Assembly (NCBI GenBank): GCA_003446775.1
Contig: DMCH01000028.1
Location: forward strand, 1,666 to 11,152
Direction: 5' to 3'
Origin: Chloroflexota bacterium
Lineage (GTDB): Bacteria; Chloroflexota; Dormibacteria; Dormibacterales; Dormibacteraceae
Length of the DNA: 9,487 nt
Shown here piece by piece: positions 7,323-9,487 of this stretch. Both the position numbers and the translations under genes were made by a program. Below the pieces are notes generated by a model. That model was not told the origin of the DNA. It made no database searches and saw only the letters and a list, made by a program, of their open reading frames with translations. The number at the start of each line of letters is the position of its first letter. The first letter of the stretch is position 1.

Positions 7323-8323
7323 CCGGCCCCCTGCTCCAAATCAAGAACCTCACAACTGAGTTCGGTACCCCGCCGGCTACCGTTCGTGCTGTCGATGGGA
7401 TCAGCTTCGACCTCGAGCCAGGCGAGACGCTCGGGATCGTCGGAGAGTCGGGCAGTGGCAAATCGATGACGGCGCTGTCCATCCTCAACCTGGTCCCCGA
7501 ACCGGGCCGGATCTCCGGCGGGCAGATCTTGTTCAAGAACCGCGACGTGGTCAGCATGACGTCCAGCGAGCTGCACGAGTACCGAGGCGGCGACGTGGCC
7601 ATGATCTTTCAGGATCCCATGACCTCCCTCAACCCGGTCCTTCGGGTCGGTTTCCAGATCGAAGAGGCGATGCGCGCCCACTCGCGATTTGACAAGCGGC
7701 AGGCCAAGGCGCGCGTGATCCCGCTCCTGGAGCGCGTGCGCATCCCCTCCCCAAAGCAGCGCGCGCGAGACTTTCCATTCCAATTCAGTGGGGGCATGCG
7801 CCAGCGCGCCATGATCGCGATGGGCCTCGCCAACGAGCCCTCCCTGCTCATCGCCGACGAGCCGACTACGGCTCTCGACGTGACCGTGCAGGCGCAGATC
7901 CTGGAGCTGTTGAAGGAGCTCAATCGCGAGCTCGGTACGGCGATCATCCTGATCAGCCACAACGTCGCGGTGATCTCGAGTCTATGCACGCGGGTCATGG
8001 TTATGTACGCCGGCCGCATCGTCGAGTCGGGGCCGACTCGACAGGTGTTCGAGCACCCCGAGCACCCCTACACGTGGTCGCTGCTGCGTTCCGTACCGCG
8101 TGTCGATGAGCGGCGGCACGAACGACTCATAAGCATCCAGGGCATGCCGCCCGACCTGTCGCGGCTTCCGACGGGATGCACGTTCCACCCTCGCTGTCAG
8201 TTCAAGGTCGAGCGCTGCTTGCGCGAAGAGCCGCCGCTGGAGGAGGTCGCCGCCGACCAAGAAGCCCGCTGCTGGGTGCTCATGCGCAACGTCTCGAAAG
8301 AGTCGCAAGCAGCAAGGACGTGA
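7319..8323 (+). CDS. dppD: ABC transporter ATP-binding protein, DppD/OppD family, with no canonical start codon
   Basis: This is the first ATPase of the importer. From an apparent ATA start at 7319 it is 334 aa, a normal length: Walker A GESGSGKS (42-49), Q-loop IFQDPMTSLNP (96-106), signature FSGGMRQR (156-163), Walker B LLIADEP (177-183), H-loop His214 in ISHN (usually THD), then the oligopeptide-type C-terminal domain with Cys287, 293, 300 and 318. No ATG, GTG or TTG lies in frame between the upstream TGA (7280) and ATG 7466, and starting at 7466 would remove Walker A. ATA 7319 overlaps the dppC stop (ATAG), has GAGG 8 nt upstream (7307-7310), and gives MAGPLLQIKNL, a typical family N-terminus. 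CTG 7331 is the next best choice. A sequencing error or a lineage-specific start is possible. The function is secure; the start is not. Confidence 0.92.
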   Translation: MAGPLLQIKNLTTEFGTPPATVRAVDGISFDLEPGETLGIVGESGSGKSMTALSILNLVPEPGRISGGQILFKNRDVVSMTSSELHEYRGGDVAMIFQDPMTSLNPVLRVGFQIEEAMRAHSRFDKRQAKARVIPLLERVRIPSPKQRARDFPFQFSGGMRQRAMIAMGLANEPSLLIADEPTTALDVTVQAQILELLKELNRELGTAIILISHNVAVISSLCTRVMVMYAGRIVESGPTRQVFEHPEHPYTWSLLRSVPRVDERRHERLISIQGMPPDLSRLPTGCTFHPRCQFKVERCLREEPPLEEVAADQEARCWVLMRNVSKESQAART

Positions 8324-9330
8324 AACAGCAGCTCGAGATCGTCCCCTCGGAGCGGGTCGGACCGCTGGTTTCGGTCACGGACGTTTACAAGTACTTTCCG
8401 ACCGGTGGTGGGTTTGGTCGCGGCGCCGCGGTCAAGGCTGTGGACGGAGTGACCTTCGACATCGCGGCGGGCGAGACGCTGGGCCTGGTGGGAGAGTCGG
8501 GCTGCGGGAAGTCCACCCTCGGGCGCGTGATCATGCAGCTGCAGCCGGCGACCAAGGGCTCGGTCAAGTTCGAGGGTCGCGAGCTCACGAAGATGCGGGG
8601 CAACGAGCTGCGCCAGGTGCGGCAGCGGATGCAGATCATCTTCCAGGACCCTTATGCGTCGCTCAATCCCAGGATGACCGTCGGCGACATCGTCGCCGAA
8701 CCGCTGAAGAACTTCGGCCTGGGCAACAAGCGCGAGCGCGAGAAGCGCGTGCAGGAGGTCATGAAGGTTTGCGGGCTCAACCCCAACTTCACGAACCGAT
8801 ATCCGCACGAGTTCTCGGGCGGCCAGCGGCAGCGAATTGGGATCGCCCGAGCGCTGGTCCTGACCCCGAGCCTGATCGTCGCCGACGAACCCATCTCTGC
8901 CCTGGACGTATCGATTCAGGCGCAGATCGTGAATCTGCTCGAGGACCTGCAGAACGAGTTCAAGCTCACTTATCTGTTCATCGCCCACGACCTCTCCGTG
9001 GTGCGCCACGTGAGCGACCGGGTGGCGGTCATGTATCTCGGCAAGATCGTTGAGGTCGCGAGCAGCAGAGAGGTCTACGACAACCCGCTGCACCCATACA
9101 CCAAGGTCCTGCTGAGCTCGATCCCTTACACGGACCCCGAGCTCGAGGCGCACCGCAAGCCCATCCTGCTCAAGGGCGAGATCCCGTCACCGATCAATCC
9201 GCCCAAAGGCTGCCGTTTCCACACGCGGTGCCCGATCGCGCAGTTTCCGATCTGCGGCGAGGTCGAGCCGCCGCTGGAAAAGAAGGCGGACGGGCATGTC
9301 GCGGCGTGCCACTTCCCAGGCAAGCTCTAA
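8320..9330 (+). CDS. dppF: ABC transporter ATP-binding protein, DppF/OppF family
   Basis: This 336-aa protein is the second ATPase and forms the nucleotide-hydrolysing heterodimer with DppD on the cytoplasmic face. Motifs in order are Walker A GESGCGKS (58-65), Q-loop IFQDPYASLNP (107-117), signature FSGGQRQR (165-172), Walker B LIVADEP (185-191), H-loop His223 in IAHD, and the C-terminal oligopeptide-transporter domain with GCRFHTRCP and four cysteines (298, 304, 312, 330). The start GTG 8320 overlaps the dppD stop as GTGA, and the homologous region begins soon after (PLVSVTDVYKYFP). A longer reading frame from ATG 8176 exists but would run 148 bp inside dppD and add an Arg/Ala-rich tail unlike the family. 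AAGGA (8314-8318) lies very close to the GTG, so coupled reinitiation is likely. This is the last gene of the operon. Confidence 0.95.
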   Translation: MKQQLEIVPSERVGPLVSVTDVYKYFPTGGGFGRGAAVKAVDGVTFDIAAGETLGLVGESGCGKSTLGRVIMQLQPATKGSVKFEGRELTKMRGNELRQVRQRMQIIFQDPYASLNPRMTVGDIVAEPLKNFGLGNKREREKRVQEVMKVCGLNPNFTNRYPHEFSGGQRQRIGIARALVLTPSLIVADEPISALDVSIQAQIVNLLEDLQNEFKLTYLFIAHDLSVVRHVSDRVAVMYLGKIVEVASSREVYDNPLHPYTKVLLSSIPYTDPELEAHRKPILLKGEIPSPINPPKGCRFHTRCPIAQFPICGEVEPPLEKKADGHVAACHFPGKL

Positions 9331-9338
9331 AAATATTC

Positions 9339-9361
9339 ACCTCCCCACCACATGGGGAGGT
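9339..9361. repeat. Palindrome copy 1 of the terminal repeat cluster
   Basis: ACCTCCCCA and TGGGGAGGT form a perfect 9-bp stem with loop CCACA, starting 9 nt after the dppF stop. No T-run follows on the plus strand, so it is not a clear intrinsic terminator, though it could protect the 3' end of the operon mRNA. An A-rich stretch precedes it (9328-9335). Confidence 0.7.
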
Positions 9362-9487
9362 CGGCGCGCAGCGCCGGGTGGAGAGTCGCAATAACCCGGG
9401 CGGGGGAGGACGATGCCTCCCCACTGCGTGGGGAGGCGATGCGATTCCCCACCCGGCGCGCTATGCGCGCCGACCTCCCCACTACGT
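9361..9487. repeat. REP/BIME-like palindromic repeat cluster, cut by the right window edge
   Basis: After copy 1 comes a second motif (9361-9383), TCGGCGCGCA followed by GCGCCGGGTGG. It recurs in inverted orientation at 9449-9473, with 4 extra bases in the middle and an 8-bp stem of its own (CGGCGCGC/GCGCGCCG, loop TAT). Between them is palindrome copy 2, GCCTCCCCAC (9415-9424) and GTGGGGAGGC (9428-9437), loop TGC. A third CCTCCCCAC begins at 9474 and is truncated by the window end. Alternating, mirror-arranged palindromes downstream of an operon are typical of REP/BIME-type interspersed elements. No coding capacity is seen here. Confidence 0.7.

Noticed and set aside
8197..9153. Minus-strand reading frame of 318 codons opposite dppF
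   Set aside because: Antisense shadow; the plus strand carries all ABC ATPase motifs in order.
9339..9487. CRISPR array
   Set aside because: The repeats are palindromes of unequal spacing and alternating orientation, not direct repeats with uniform spacers.

Overview
This 9.5 kb, high-GC window comes from a bacterium. Its coding density, frequent GTG starts, Shine-Dalgarno sequences and actinobacterial/Chloroflexota-like protein flavour suggest a soil-type, possibly uncultivated lineage such as Chloroflexota. That placement is inference, because no rRNA or other marker gene is present.

Layout. Two divergent transcription units face away from a roughly 240-bp intergenic region (3410-3650). 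On the minus strand, a xanthine dehydrogenase-family molybdopterin-binding subunit (3409-1163) is followed with a 1-nt stop/start overlap by a GT20 trehalose-6-phosphate-synthase-type glycosyltransferase, whose 3' end is cut off by the window edge. On the plus strand lies a complete five-gene oligopeptide/dipeptide-type ABC importer operon: lipoprotein substrate-binding protein (3651-5357), permeases DppB and DppC, and ATPases DppD and DppF, ending at 9330. The last 150 bp hold a cluster of related palindromes that looks like a REP/BIME-type repeat and runs off the right edge.

How the genes work together. The importer is self-contained. The lipoprotein captures a peptide-like ligand outside the membrane, DppB/DppC form the pore, and DppD/DppF hydrolyse ATP. 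A strong stem-loop between the binding-protein gene and the permease genes fits the usual excess expression of the binding protein. The minus-strand pair is less obvious: a molybdenum hydroxylase catalytic subunit without its iron-sulfur and FAD partners nearby, coupled to a sugar-phosphate glycosyltransferase. No direct metabolic link between the two units can be shown.

Most of the window is ordinary. The points most worth checking are the missing canonical start codon of DppD (apparent ATA start overlapping the dppC stop), the variant active-site motifs of the GT20 enzyme, the orphan molybdenum hydroxylase subunit, and the terminal palindromic repeat cluster. I found no RNA genes, CRISPR arrays, transposase genes or defence system.
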